The notes beneath the pieces are model-generated. The model made no database searches. It saw only the letters and a list, made by a program, of their open reading frames with translations, and was not told where the DNA came from. From Periconia sp. R9002 (taxonomy: Eukaryota; Ascomycota; Dothideomycetes; Pleosporales; Periconiaceae), in the NCBI GenBank assembly GCA_023627715.1, contig JAMAHW010000010.1, positions 1 to 64,000 on the forward strand: DNA of 64,000 bases. Reading direction: 5' to 3'. The translations under genes and the position numbers were made by a program. Position 1 is the first letter of the stretch; every line of letters begins with the position of its first letter. Shown here piece after piece: positions 48,383 to 61,768 of this stretch.

Positions 48383-51115
48383 ATGGCCGGTGTATTCACG
48401 TTTGATCCAGACCCGCCTCGGGTTTCCAGCCCATGGGCTGCCGTTACGCCATCTCCAGGAGGATCTTCCCAGAATACCGTTCCCCACAATCCAGTATCAA
48501 ATCAATCGTACAAAAGCACCCATGCAACTGGGGAAAGGTCTGATAGACCTGCGTTACCGCCAATAGACTACACTACCTTGACCAGGATTGAGGCTGAACC
48601 TCAAGAAGGTCCGGTAGAATACAAACTGCATCTACTTCTCCGCAAACGAAGGTCCTTCATCCGTTCCAGCACAAGTCGACATGTATCAGGGTCTTTACGC
48701 CGTAGTGATATTTCGGCGACAATTCCTGTAGGTCGCAATGTACCTGACCCTAATCTGTTGGGTGGCACGTTACCACCTCTGAGTGCCACTCAGTCCCGAT
48801 ATCATCGGCTCGAGCAGCTTACTACTCAGATGCTGTGGCGATTGCAACAATCCTCTCCTCATCATACCTCAACTTCGAACGAAGGTGTGATTCTTCATTT
48901 CCCAGACGAGTCGCAACTTGCAGGGCCTATTGTACCCGAGCGGCTCTACCCTGGTTTAGAAGAAAGCAGCGGTGCGCTTTACGAGATAGGAGTGGCCGAT
49001 GACGGGGAACTTGTTGGTCTTGCTGATGATGAGATGGAAGAATCTTTAAACAACTTGCGCGCCATGGCCGCAAGCTTGGGTTGCCGAGTGGAGGTGAGAC
49101 GTATGTTTGCAGTTGGTGAGTGTGAATGGATTGAGCATTCTGGTACTTCACAACCACGGGCTAGAAAGTCTGAACTACTGGTCGCAGAGGCCTTTATCCG
49201 CCCTGAACAACACTTTGACCGGCAGTATAAATCTCCGAGCCCTGCGGAGCTGATGAACTCTGCCGGAGAAGCATCTCTGTCAAATGCAGTTTCTACGGAA
49301 AAAGAGAAGAATACAGTGCAGCTCAGAGTCTCTCTGACGGGCGCAACAATGTCTGGAAAATCTAGTCTTCTCGGAACACTTTCTACGGGGACTCTGGATA
49401 ATGGGAGGGGAAAGTCTCGATTGAACCTTTTGAAGCACAGGCATGAAATCGAATCAGGGGGCCTTACAAGCTCCATCACTCAAGAACTGATCGGGTACCG
49501 CGATGTTCTTAATGAGGAAGGTGCAAGAGTATCGACAAAAGTGATCAATTATGCAGATGCTTCCTCTTGGCTCGATATACATGCTTCTGCAGGGGCAAGT
49601 ACTGAAGGAAGACTGGTCTTCTTGACTGATTCAGCCGGACATCCTCGCTTTCGCAGAACTACGGTTCGAGGTCTGGTAGGTTGGGACCCTCATTACACTC
49701 TACTCTGTATTCCTGCAGACAACTCAGAGAATTCCTCTGGCAAAGTCGGCGCATCACCGTCAACAAAGGAGATTCTGGGGGCTGGAGTTGGAGACCTGGA
49801 TCTATCTCATGAGCATCTTCAGCTCTGCCTTGCTTTAGAGCTCCCATTGCTGCTCATAGTCACCAAATATGATTTAGCCACACGAGCTGGGCTCAGAGAC
49901 GTCGTATCGAACATGCGCACTGTCCTGAACGAAGCTGGTAGAAAGACGTCGATCATTATAGACCCCTCGACGTCAATGTCAGAGACGGAGCTTTCTGAAA
50001 TACCACGTGCCGACCTCCTACAGGCAAGTCAGGTTATTGAGGCATTGAAGACTTCACCTACATCGATCGTACCCATCATCTTGACGAGCTCTGTGAAAGG
50101 CACTGGCTTGACTAAGCTTCACGCATTCCTTCGGGAGTTGCCTGTGCCACCCACTACAGTAGTGCCTCAGGGTTCTCCGAGCACAGTCTTCCATATTGAA
50201 GATTTGTACAGCAAAAAACCGGCACGCTCAACACGTAATGATGAGCCCACCATCATTGGCGGCCATTTACAACATGGGACTCTAAGGATCGGTGACGAGC
50301 TTCTCCTGGGCCCATACCCTGTAGATCTAACAACAGATGACAGCGACTCTGGAAGCGGTAGACGGTCGATTCGAAACTCTCCTATCCCAACATCTCGCTC
50401 TTACCCTGGGGCTTTGCATAAGCAACCGACAACGTCAAACTCGCATGGCCAATTGAATTCAACTTCACGATTAGCCTCTGCATCTGAGTGGAGACGAGTC
50501 TGTGTCACTTCTATACGGAACCTCAGGCAGCCAGTACACACTCTCAGCACTGGACAGGTTGGAACGCTGGGGATCGTGTCTGTCGACGATCAAATACCCA
50601 TATCAAGCCCTTCCATTCACCGGATTCGTAAAGGAATGGTTTTAGCCAGCGGAGAGCCCAAAGCATCTAGAGTTCTCTCTGTAAGATTTGTGGGGAGGAA
50701 TGTTCGTGACGCCAGTGCTTTGAGCATTGGAAGCGCGGTGGTAATCTACACCGCCAGCGTTCGTGCTTCTTCTAAAGTAATATCAATCTCGCAGGAAAGA
50801 CATCAACCAACAACGAATCCTTCTGCGCAAAACGGGGAAGAGAATGACGAGGAAGGTTTCGGATTTGGCTTGGACTTTGATGATGATGATGGGGGTGATG
50901 GTCTCGATGGGACTTCTGATCATCCCGTTGGTGACGACGCGGCTGCTATCGTTACGTTCCAGTTCATTGCGTCCAGAGAGTTCGTAGAGACGAATGCGAA
51001 GGTTTTGATCATGCCTGGGGGTGGACCGGGTCTTACTGGAAGCACGGAGAGGGGAGAAAAAGGAGTTGCAGGGCTGGAGGGTTTCGTCGGTCGCGTCATA
51101 GGCGACGGGCTCTGA
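48383..51115 (+). CDS. GTPBP1/GTPBP2-like translational GTPase
   Basis: A single uninterrupted exon of 910 codons, unusual beside its intron-rich neighbours. The G domain has P-loop GATMSGKS (residues 320-327), switch region DSAGH (416-420; G3) and TKYD (494-497; G4, Thr in place of the common Asn as in animal GTPBP1/2). A domain-II-like beta barrel follows (FHIEDLYSKK, then GGHLQHGTLRIGDELLLGP, then VCVTSIRNLRQPV) with a Ser/Gly-rich insert and an acidic loop (FGFGLDFDDDDGGDG) near the C-terminus. The N-terminal 300 residues contain EYKLHLLLRKR and a YEIGVADDGELVGL block seen in this family. Animal members act in ribosome rescue and mRNA turnover. The fungal role is less defined. The start is the first ATG of the frame. 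Confidence 0.88.
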   Translation: MAGVFTFDPDPPRVSSPWAAVTPSPGGSSQNTVPHNPVSNQSYKSTHATGERSDRPALPPIDYTTLTRIEAEPQEGPVEYKLHLLLRKRRSFIRSSTSRHVSGSLRRSDISATIPVGRNVPDPNLLGGTLPPLSATQSRYHRLEQLTTQMLWRLQQSSPHHTSTSNEGVILHFPDESQLAGPIVPERLYPGLEESSGALYEIGVADDGELVGLADDEMEESLNNLRAMAASLGCRVEVRRMFAVGECEWIEHSGTSQPRARKSELLVAEAFIRPEQHFDRQYKSPSPAELMNSAGEASLSNAVSTEKEKNTVQLRVSLTGATMSGKSSLLGTLSTGTLDNGRGKSRLNLLKHRHEIESGGLTSSITQELIGYRDVLNEEGARVSTKVINYADASSWLDIHASAGASTEGRLVFLTDSAGHPRFRRTTVRGLVGWDPHYTLLCIPADNSENSSGKVGASPSTKEILGAGVGDLDLSHEHLQLCLALELPLLLIVTKYDLATRAGLRDVVSNMRTVLNEAGRKTSIIIDPSTSMSETELSEIPRADLLQASQVIEALKTSPTSIVPIILTSSVKGTGLTKLHAFLRELPVPPTTVVPQGSPSTVFHIEDLYSKKPARSTRNDEPTIIGGHLQHGTLRIGDELLLGPYPVDLTTDDSDSGSGRRSIRNSPIPTSRSYPGALHKQPTTSNSHGQLNSTSRLASASEWRRVCVTSIRNLRQPVHTLSTGQVGTLGIVSVDDQIPISSPSIHRIRKGMVLASGEPKASRVLSVRFVGRNVRDASALSIGSAVVIYTASVRASSKVISISQERHQPTTNPSAQNGEENDEEGFGFGLDFDDDDGGDGLDGTSDHPVGDDAAAIVTFQFIASREFVETNAKVLIMPGGGPGLTGSTERGEKGVAGLEGFVGRVIGDGL

Positions 51116-51483
51116 TGAGCATGGCGCCGATTTTGTCACGTTTATGAATGTCGAAGATTCGACTTTTGTGGGTTTACGAAGGATCTAACACATACTTCTT
51201 TCCGCTCGTTAAATATTGAACGCATTTTGAGAGACATGCATAGGGAGGGTATTCGATAGAGTTTTTAAATGTGGTGTATTGGCGTTGTTTGTATTCTTTT
51301 CATTACTTCGTTCTGAATGATATATTCCCCCTGTTTCGGATCATCGTACTGTGACTATGTACAGTGCTCAGATTGCTCTCAATCTGGTCCTCGATTTTAC
51401 CCATGTAGTGCCTTCACCGTGAACGAAATCTGGCCATCATGAAAATCCTCGATCCAATATTCGTCCTCTTTACGATCATCGCC
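51116..51483. other. Convergent 3' spacer, GTPBP-like and PCMT genes
   Basis: About 370 bases between two converging stop codons, T-rich in parts (51290-51330). It contains only presumed 3' untranslated sequence. Confidence 0.55.
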
Positions 51484-52155
51484 TCAGCCGGCGGGCGCAT
51501 CTGTCAGAGGTACATACTGTACGCCGTACAGTTTCTTCTTCACAACCTCACCTTTCTCATCCTTATCCACAACATAAATATGCTGCGCCCAATCCTCCTC
51601 CACGGGAACAAACATTCTCCCGGGTGCCTTCAACTGCTCCTCGAGATCCTTATGATGCTCCGCAGCTGCTGCACCAACATGAATAACATCGTACGGGGCA
51701 TCCTCTTTCCATCCCTTCCTCCCATCCCCTTTGACAAACTTCACCTGTCCTTCCGCCAACATCCTTTTCCCTTCGTCCGATTTCGACATATTCCCCTCCG
51801 CAAGCTGAACCAACGGCTCAATATGATCAATCCCCACCACCTTCCCTTGCGGACCTACAAGATTCGCCAGCACAGCTGTCAAGTAGCCTGACCCAGATCC
51901 GATATCGAGGACGCGTGCGCCGGGCTGGAGATAATCGAGCAGGGTCTCGCAGGCGTTGGCGTGCATGTGGGGCGCGGAGATGGTGGCGCGGTGGCCAATG
52001 GGTTGCGGGTGGTCGTCGTAGGGGTTTCGAGGGGCATAGTGGGCGCGGTCGACTTTCAGCATGGCTTCCTTTACGCGGGAGGACTGGATCAGGCCGTTTT
52101 TGGAGAGGTTGGCTATCAGGCCGGCGTTTGTTGAACTTGAGCTGCGCCAGGCCAT
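51484..52155 (-). CDS. Protein-L-isoaspartate O-methyltransferase
   Basis: An intronless 223-aa protein. The start MAWRSSSSTNAGLIANLSKNGLI aligns with the eukaryotic PCMT opening (MAWKSGG...LI.NL..NGII), so I chose the ATG at 52155 although the frame is open 65 codons further upstream to 52350. Motifs: VDRAHYAP (28-42 region), GHRATISAPHMHA (54-67), SAM-binding motif I VLDIGSGSGYLTAVL (82-96), VVGIDHIEPLV, YDVIHVGAAA and the C-terminal YVPLTD. The enzyme methylates abnormal L-isoaspartyl residues using S-adenosylmethionine, starting repair of aged proteins in the cytosol. Length is normal for the family (about 225). Confidence 0.93.
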   Translation of the reverse strand: MAWRSSSSTNAGLIANLSKNGLIQSSRVKEAMLKVDRAHYAPRNPYDDHPQPIGHRATISAPHMHANACETLLDYLQPGARVLDIGSGSGYLTAVLANLVGPQGKVVGIDHIEPLVQLAEGNMSKSDEGKRMLAEGQVKFVKGDGRKGWKEDAPYDVIHVGAAAAEHHKDLEEQLKAPGRMFVPVEEDWAQHIYVVDKDEKGEVVKKKLYGVQYVPLTDAPAG

Positions 52156-52660
52156 GGTTGTGCGTGTGCTTGTGGTGAGTGTGAAGTGGGAGAGGGAGCC
52201 ACGCAGGAGGCGATCCAAGAGCGGCAGATTGGTCAGTGTATTAGATATAAAAAGATTTGAGGAGGTCGGATAAGGATAGGTAGGAGCTTGATAAGTTAAT
52301 AGCGAGAAAGGAGCAAGGTTGAGGTAGTTACAAAGGACTACAGTTTGCAACTAATGGAATGAATTCTTATAGGAAATTGACGGATAAGCTCGAAGAAGGA
52401 ATGTGTGTCTTGCTTGTGTGAGAGGAAGACAGAATGTTAGCTGTGGAGTTAGCAGTTACATGGTTCACGTCATGAATAAGGCAATGATGTGGAATGAACC
52501 ACCCCTCCCACCACGCATGGAATCCGGGGTAGCTGTCCGCACAGGCCATCTTCACCGCGTGCCCCCGCCAATAAACAATTCAGTACATTTATCCATCTGC
52601 ATCCTCACTACAACTACTCTCCTCGCCTCATATATTTTATGAGCTGAGATTCCAAACAAA
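52156..52660. other. Divergent promoter region between PCMT and HAUS1
   Basis: About 500 bases shared by the two divergent starts. The open frame upstream of PCMT (to 52350) encodes no conserved sequence and is probably leader. A TATATTTTATGAG element lies just before the HAUS1 start (52630-52642). Confidence 0.5.
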
Positions 52661-53669
52661 ATGGATAGTCTCACACCTCAAGATCTCTTCTCCCCGTCCA
52701 AAGCCCGCCAACAGCGCGCCCAAGCCGCCGATTGGGCGCAAATCGACTCCTGGCTTTCCTACAAATATTCCGGGCGCACGGTACCGACATTCGAACGCAA
52801 TGAGGAGACTCTTAAGGTTTTGAGGGAATTAGCGGCTGCCAATGAGCGTGCAGATGAGGAGCGGATGGTACTGGAGCGGGTGGAGAGAGAGGCTGCTAGG
52901 GAGTTGGAAGAGGTCGAGGTATGAAGAGACGACACATACAGTTCAAGGTCTGCATTTTGACCATCATTCTGTACACTCATGATGTTTTGAATAGGAGTGT
53001 TACTAACGAGAAAGGAAAACACAGTCCAAAACTTCAAACACCGAAAATGAAAAGCTCCTCGCAGCAATAAAACATAACCTCACCCCCGCCGGTCAAGAAA
53101 GCCTGCACGCCCTCGCCGCCACAGCCGTAACCCTCAACACACCAACAACAGACCCCGAAACCCTCGCGCACGCTCTAATCTCGCACACCCAGACGTCGCA
53201 GACACTCACCAATAACCTCGCACACGTACGAACGCTGCAAGCGTACCTGCAAAAACAACATGCGCTGCTGCGCGAGCAACTCCACGTAATCCAGTCGGAC
53301 CCGGCATTCGCCACGCCGCCGACCCTGCAGCGCCAGACGACGGAGCAGATCCGCCAGACGAAGCATTTGAGGGCTAAGATCCGTGAGCATGAGGATCGAC
53401 TGATGGCGCTGCAGAATTCGGGTAGGCCGGCGGTGACGCCCGCGTCGAGGGATGTCAGTTCTGCGGAGGCGATTGCGGACATGCTCGAGCAGCAGAATGT
53501 GCTGGATGAGATGAGGAAGAAGGTAGAGGCGCTGGAGAGGGAGGTTGATATGTATAAGGGGTTGCCGGCGGATAAGGAGGCGGCGAGGAGAGAGGTTGCC
53601 AAGTTGGAGGTCGAGCTTGATTTGTTGAGGAGGAGAAGGGATGATTTGTTTGCGAACTTGGTGAACTGA
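52661..53669 (+). CDS. HAUS1: Augmin complex subunit 1 (HAUS1-like)
   Basis: Exons 52661-52918 and 53025-53669, with a 106-nt intron (GTATGA...ACACAG), give 300 aa. The N-terminus MDSLTPQDLFSPSKARQQRA followed by IDSWLSYKYSGRTVPTFERN fits fungal HAUS1/AugA-type proteins. The rest is almost entirely predicted coiled coil, with heptads from about residue 50 to 90 and again from 190 to 290 (IREHEDRLMALQ, LDEMRKKVEALEREVDMYKG, EVAKLEVELDLLRRRRDDL). Augmin recruits gamma-tubulin to spindle microtubules for branching nucleation. The assignment comes from the N-terminal motif, and other coiled-coil proteins with this length would be the alternative. Confidence 0.78.
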
Positions 53670-54004
53670 GGAATTTGTGATGCGTGGCGGTATATGTCAA
53701 CGGTACTGGCTGTATCATGAAGGACATCGAGATGGGTGGAACATATTGATCTCATGCGAGGGCCATTCAATTTGACCAAGGCAACTAATTTTCAAGATAT
53801 GGAGAAGATATCCACCCCTATATTTAAGAACCACTACCCAGACTAATAATATCCTCCCCGGACGTCCCGGACGTATGACCCTGAAAACAATACCCTGAGG
53901 AATGACCTCATCAACACCCACGCTGTCGTGAAATCGTTAACCGGACGGAACATGGAGGAAACACATAAGAACCCCGCATGTTTCTACTTCCTGACACACG
54001 ATCT
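53670..54004. other. Convergent 3' spacer, HAUS1 and AMMECR1-like genes
   Basis: About 335 bases between converging stops. No gene or structured element seen beyond short C-rich words near 53860. Confidence 0.55.
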
Positions 54005-56101
<2,097 letters not shown>

Positions 56102-56548
56102 TTATGCCGAATCGCGCTTGCCCTCCTTGACCTCCTTCTACGTTGGGTGTCAGTTATGAAGATGTGGTTTGGACGCATATTGGAGAACGCACCAGAGCGC
56201 GCATGGTGCCGTGAAGAGCATGCCTGTGGTTCCTTCGGAACTTGGGGTCGGTGCCCTTGAGGGAAGGGTATCGGTGAGTCTTGGGCTTCTTGATACTGTA
56301 GGTCATCTCGTCAGCACCCTGCTTCAGGACCCAAACAAAATTATCCATCGCCGACACAAAGCCGCAAAGATCAAATTATCAAAAGGATTGCGCGGGTCTG
56401 GCGAGACGGGGTTACTAAGAGGATCGATGCGTACCCGTTCCTGTGGTTCTTCTTCGACTGGTTGTGTTGGGACGAGTTCTTTGATTCTAAGAGGATTGTC
56501 AGAGAGACCGTACACGAAAAGGACTTGAATGGGAAACGTACTGGCCAT
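56102..56548 (-). CDS. RPL29: 60S ribosomal protein eL29
   Basis: Four small coding exons, 56548-56542 (7 nt), 56486-56435, 56295-56193 and 56137-56102, with introns of 55, 139 and 55 nt. All are phase-consistent and give 65 aa: MAKSKNSSQHNQSKKNHRNG, then IKKPKTHRYPSLKGTD, RRNHRHALHGTMRAL and KEVKEGKRDSA. This is a nearly perfect fit to eukaryotic eL29, a very basic protein of the large subunit near the peptidyl tRNA path. The high intron density and tiny first exon are normal for fungal ribosomal protein genes and explain why no long open frame marks it. Expression should be high. No CDS problem seen. Confidence 0.95.
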
Positions 56549-56979
56549 GGCGACGGATGTGAGTGTCGAATTGGCGATTGAAGTTCACGATGGGCTGGCA
56601 AGTTAACAGAGTCGGCAGCAATTTGGTGAGTAAGTGCGTCAAGCGAGCTCCTTCCTCACTAGCGTCTTGGCATATAGCTGCTCCCTTTTGTGCGTCTGTG
56701 CGTGCTTTTGATCATTTCACGACATTATCAAATGTTGCGACATCAGTCATTTGTAGCGTGTGCATATTCGTGTTTTCTCGAAAATTTCGTCAAATTAATT
56801 CATGGTCTCGTATTCTTAACCCGCTCACGTCATAACAAACGTCCTCCTAATCGACTTTCTCGCAATATTTTTTCACAATAGTCTGTAGAGACCGTAAAGA
56901 AAGAAACCCGTCATACTCCATACAACTCCATACAATACACAATGCAAACAATAGTATGCATGTAGGAAACTCGTACCAG
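56549..56979. other. Upstream region of RPL29 and 3' side of the next gene
   Basis: About 430 bases between the eL29 start and the stop of the 56980-57873 gene, both on the minus strand, so it combines the eL29 promoter with the neighbour's 3' untranslated region. It is T-rich with no gene. A CCATACAACTCCATACAA direct repeat lies near 56920-56937. Confidence 0.5.
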
Positions 56980-57873
56980 CTAGTTCTCTAGTTCTTGACC
57001 AGATTGCTGCGGATACCTATCAATGACTTGCTCTGCCGTCGATGCTCCGTCAGGCCCTTCAGAAGTTAGCGGTGGTGTTCGATTTGTAGTGTCAACAACC
57101 TCTTCGTCATAAGTCATGCCGTTGAGAGCCTTTGTAGTAGACCTCTGTTGTTCCGTACCTGTTGCAGTCTGCGTGGTTCCTGAGCTGGCAGGACCGCTAA
57201 GGCCCGTCATTGGGCTGCTTGGTGCTGGATCACGCAAATGCTGAGGTACAGTGCTTGCTTTGCTAATAGCTGGGCTTCCAATCTGGCTGTGTTGTCGAGC
57301 TGGCGTCCGCGCACCTTCTCCAAAGCCTACCAGCGAAGCAGCCTCATCGCTGAAGCCTCCCATACTAGAAGTCTCGACGTCCTGGTCTTCACTCATTCGA
57401 TCCGGGTCATACATGTCGCTGCCACTAGCCCACGTTGTTCGACCTCCAACACTGCCGGTCGCGCTTGCGCTGCCGACGGTGCTGCGTTCACGAAAGAGTT
57501 GAGGCTGATTGTTCGCATCAAAGTAGCCAGGAGGGGGGTTGCTCGCTGCACCAGGGGCCAGGCCATGAGGAGTTCGGCCTGTGACAGCGACTCGTTCGAG
57601 GCCTGCTAGTCGCGAGATGCGATCAGCACGCTCAGCTTCAGCGGGTTGGTGGTGGTGTGGGAAATGTCCACGATGACCATCCTTGATGGCAACCGTCGAA
57701 AGTTCAGACATGGTCGTGGTAGTGGAATTCGGAGTGCCCCTACATCCTCATGATTAGTACTATGGTTGTGCCTCGGAGGGGTTAATGCAGATGTCTTACG
57801 GCGCATCGTTGGGCGTGGCCGGGTCCGATGGAGCAGGAGGAAGATTGATGAGGGTCGGGGGTTGCGTGGCCAT
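56980..57873 (-). CDS. Disordered conserved fungal protein, function unknown
   Basis: Exons 57873-57800 and 57739-56980, with a 60-nt intron (GTAAGA...ATGTAG, phase 2), give 277 aa. The protein begins MATQPPTLINLPPAPSDPAT and continues GTPNSTTTTMSELSTVAIKD over the intron. It then has a His-rich HFPHHHQ, the helical segment AERADRISRLAGLERVA (about 55-71), the block ERSTVGSASATGSVGGRTTW (about 110-130) and MSEDQDVETSSMGGFSDEAASLVGFGEGART, all of which I recall as conserved in ascomycetes without a known role. Everything else is Ser/Thr/Pro/Gly-rich. No membrane segment, zinc site or catalytic motif is visible. The start is the first ATG of the conserved part; the frame is open a little further upstream. 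Confidence 0.75.
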
Positions 57874-59739
57874 GGCTACTGTATGGTCTTGGTGGATCGG
57901 GTGTGGGTGTTGTTGTGGTGGGAATAAGAGTAGTCGTCGCGGGGTGGTGACCTTCGAGAGGATGTACAAGGCTACGTCACAAGTGGGATCCGTGCCCAGA
58001 TCTATGAAAGGAAAGGGTGCAGAGCAAAACTGCAAGGGGCGTGGAACCTTTTAGGCAAGACCTCTCTGTTGATCAAGTTGTCGATGGCACGATTCTTGTG
58101 GTCAAATAAAGAAACTACTTATACGCTTCAGATTTTGCCCTATACGTTAGTTAGCTGAAGCCTCATTGCACGAATCCCCACACATTGCTTGGCCCAGTGT
58201 AAATGCAGGGCTCTTCCTATTTGGAATTCACGCACTTGATTGGCCGCCCTGCGGTGCCCACGTTCACCTCCGTTTACACGTCGTCCCTCGAGATAACAAT
58301 GTATATATTTATGGTAATTATCAACCGTCTTGTTCGTTCCTTGTCTCCACTTGCAACTGGCAATCTTAATTCGCTCAAAGTCCACGCGATGCGTCTGCGC
58401 CCCTGCCTATCATTACTGTTACTAACCGATCAACACCACATATATACATTACGTGTACCTGTGTATCTATGCCACGGGTCAGGGGATCGGTATCATGACA
58501 GCCGTTTTGTTCAACAGTGGCGCCTTGCAGGCCTACTTACATGTACATGTGATTGTTCAATATTGAGTTCGTGTCGACTTTTCATCGCTCGCGCAGGAAA
58601 AATAATTCCTAAATCACCATCGAAGAATGGAATTTCTGTGCCACAAGCAAGAAACTTCCTTCAAAATTTATGTAAATAGCACAAATTAGACGGACGTTTG
58701 GAAAGAAAATTATCGCGGATTGACCGTGGGAATACAAGAAGGCAGTGGTGATAAGTTCTCAAAGCTGGCAAAACCTAATGCACAACACAAGTCTAAATAT
58801 TAATACCAATCATCACATCGTAGATTCCATCAGGGACGACAGCCATGGCACAAACACGCTAATTGCCCTAATTTCTTCTCCTCATTCTAACATGCAAGTC
58901 TACTCCAAAAGATCTGAAACTTCAACCATGTAGTGAACGAATTGCCGGCCCCCTCAACACTGCCATCACCAGATCCGCGGAAAGTCCAACCATTTCTCAA
59001 TATCATTCCCGCGCATGATCCTTACCAACAAGATACATGATGTTGCACACCATATAATCTGTGTATACATCACTTTAATTTCGAACTAGCCCGCACTCGC
59101 AACACTTCAACTCCACACACAACGCTTTGAAGACTTTTCCTCCCCTAAAAATAAGTACAAATAAATGAAGTAAAATATCGAGAGAGTGCTTGTATGAATG
59201 GGCCCACTGTTTTATCTACAGATTGGCTACTCCAGAATACAAACGTCTTTAACAGAGATGCTATAGAAGGTACCTTACAAGAAGCGGTGTTACTTAGCTA
59301 AGAGAGAACTCTATTTTGTGAGTGCGGTGTATGTTCACGCCCGCGTGTTTTCTTTAAGTACGGAGCAGCATACATATGCAGGTCGTTGCGGAATTAATTC
59401 CTGGCCGCCCGCGTTCCTTCGTTACCCCAGATGTGTTTGCGGGGAAGCGGGGCTTGGCGCTTCCTTTTGATACGCCACGACGATCAACGAGCAGCGGACG
59501 GGAAGAAACAGTGGTCGAGAGAGGGGGCACGAGGGCAATACAGGATCCGGATCCTTTACCGACATAATGCCAACCTGGTAAATTACGTGAGAAATGAACT
59601 ACCAAGCGACATGAGATAGAGTTTGTTCATCAGAATCCCACTTCCTCTTCTCTCGATCTTTTTCTATTCCTCTGATTTTGTTAAGACGTACCCATAATAG
59701 AGATTTGCGCTAGATTTCTCATACATACACCGGTAAAAG
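57874..59739. other. Intergenic, no gene recognised
   Basis: About 1.9 kb of divergent upstream DNA between the disordered-protein gene (-) and the second MFS gene (+). Short frames (58203-58679 and 59376-59605) have no domain. AT-rich stretches occur near 58660-58810. The last 60 bases before 59740 include a TTTCTCATACATACACCGG leader. Confidence 0.5.
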
Positions 59740-61473
59740 ATGGCCGACCTCAAAGTAGAGAACCCACAACCGGAGAAGATCGAAGTCCTCAATGATACAG
59801 CGGGGACGTCCATTGACCCCGTCGCCGAAAAAGCCCTGCTTCGAAAGCTTGATCTCCGCGTTTTGCCTCCTCTCACGACTCTATTTTTGCTCGCCTTCCT
59901 CGATAGGACCAACATTGGAAATGCGAGAATTCAGGGAATGCCACAGGACCTCAAAATGACGGGAAACGATTACAACATAGCATTGTTTGTCTTTTTCATC
60001 CCATATATATTGTTTGAGGTACCATCGAACTTAGTGCTGAAGAAAGTCGCGCCTTCGATATGGTTGAGTTCCATCATGGTGCTCTGGGGTATATCGACTG
60101 CCGGGATGGGGTTAGTGAAGGACTTAGAAGGACTTGTGGCTATGCGTGTATTGCTGGGACTCTTTGAAGCGGGGCTGTTTCCAGGTATGATATTTCGGAC
60201 ATGATATATGGGGTGTAGATTTTAACTTGATCAGGCTGCATGTATCTCATTTCGATGTCAGGTTTTGACCTTCGATAATAACTTTGCTTTTGCGTCACGT
60301 CTGACATGTCAACAGGTACTACAAACGTTATGAACTTCAGTGGCGTTTTACGCTGTTTTTCGCTGCAAGTATCATCGCAGGCGGTTTCAGTGGTGTATGC
60401 TTGTTCAGGGTTCCGTTATTGTATTTTGTTAACCATAATGCCAGCTTCTCGCCTTTGCTATTGCAAACATGGATGGGTACGGTGGTTACAGAGCCTGGCG
60501 CTGGATCTTCATCATAGAAGGCCTTTTGACCTTCGTAGTAGGAGTAATAGCATTCTTTTGGGTACGTTCTCCGAGGGCGAAGTAGGATCAAGACACTACT
60601 AGTGTGGCGTTGTGAATCACTCACCACTCAACTCCATCACCACTGGTTTACTTAAGCTGACTTCATATCCGCGAATTCAAGGTCCCCGACTGGCCTGAAA
60701 CAGCAAAATTTCTCAACGAGACCGAACGCGACCTTCTCGTGGCCCGTCTGTCTACAGACTCAGGATCCGCAACGATGTCGCGTTTAGACTCGCGCGCAGC
60801 ACGACGCATCTTCAGCGACCCGAAGATCTACCTTGGCACACTGATGTATTTCGGTATTGTAAATACAGGTTACGCAGGGAGCTTCTTCATCCCCACTATT
60901 ATTCAGGAACTTGGCTACAAGGCATCGGCTGCCCAAGTCCGCACCATCCCCATCTTCGTCGTGGCTACCGTCACCGCGCTGACAGCAGCTTGGCTGTCTG
61001 ATCGCCTGAAGCACCGGTTCTGGTTCTGCATGTTTGGTCTCGTGATTGCCTCTATTGGGTATATACTCCTCCTTGCACAGGAGCATCTGTCCACCGGGGT
61101 CAAATACTTTGCGCTCTTCCTCGTTGTTCCAGGCGGTTACATTACGCAGCCAATTACGCTCGTGTGGATTTCCAATCTCGTCTCAGGCCACTACAAACGG
61201 TCAGTGACGTCCGCGATGCAGGTTGGATTTGGTAATATTGGTGGTATTGTAGCGAGTAATATCTTTTTCCCGAGCGAGAGTCCCGGATACAAAACAGGGT
61301 ATGGAGTCAGTTTGGGTATGTTGTGGATTTGTGGGAGTGCTTGTGTGACGGTGTTTTGGCTGGTTAAGCGGGAGAATGCGAAGAGAGAGCATGGGGATAG
61401 AGATCATAGGTTAAGTGAGGTTGACGCGGATAATCTCGGGGATGACCATCCACATTTCAGGTTGACAACGTGA
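59740..61473 (+). CDS. MFS transporter, anion:cation symporter (allantoate permease) family
   Basis: Five exons: 59740-60184, 60235-60256 (22 nt), 60316-60394, 60445-60561 and 60682-61473, giving 484 aa in phase. The first membrane helix is preceded by KLDLRVLPPLTTLFLLAFL and followed by DRTNIGNARIQGM, the same family signature as in the 29323-31200 gene. LFEVPSNLVLKKVAPSIW, GLFEAGLFPGCMYLISMYYK and GWRWIFI-type loop (RAWRWIFIIEGLLT) follow, then the central loop VPDWPETAKFLNETERD and six more hydrophobic segments. The 22-nt exon ends at a weak donor (GTCAGG) but is needed to give ISMYYKRYELQWR. Substrate unknown: relatives import vitamins, allantoate or small acids. The C-terminal tail is hydrophilic and acidic. 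Confidence 0.87.
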
Positions 61474-61628
61474 GGAACGGAAGGGGTCATGGGGAAAGAA
61501 ATGTATCTTGACCCTGTATACAACACCGTGTTAGATCCTGGGTACAGAGTCGTTGGTCATTGAGACACTACATAACCATAGCAACAGTGAAGGAGAGACA
61601 TAAGGAAAGAGGTGTGACCTATTTAGAA

Positions 61629-61768
61629 TCACACGGTGCAGTCACTTGTGGAAACACTTTGATGTGGAAGCAATTGTATTGTTACATGTGTAGATCGGTC
61701 ACACGGTGCAGTCACTTGTGGAAACACTTTGGAGTGGAAACAGTGGTATTGTTACATGTGTTGATCAC
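61629..61768. repeat. 70-bp tandem duplication of the element's left end
   Basis: Two copies of 70 bases, 61629-61698 and 61699-61768, begin with the same TCACACGG...GAAACACTTTG and end ATTGTTACATGTG-TGATC. They differ at about nine positions by eye, so the duplication is not brand new. Confidence 0.85.

Noticed and set aside
52156..52350. 65-residue N-terminal extension of the isoaspartyl methyltransferase
   Set aside because: The extension starts without a conserved context, while MAWRSSSS at 52155 matches the known start of the family.
56296..56434. Box C/D snoRNA in the 139-nt intron of RPL29
   Set aside because: CTGA words occur, but no good RTGATGA box C with matching terminal stem was found.
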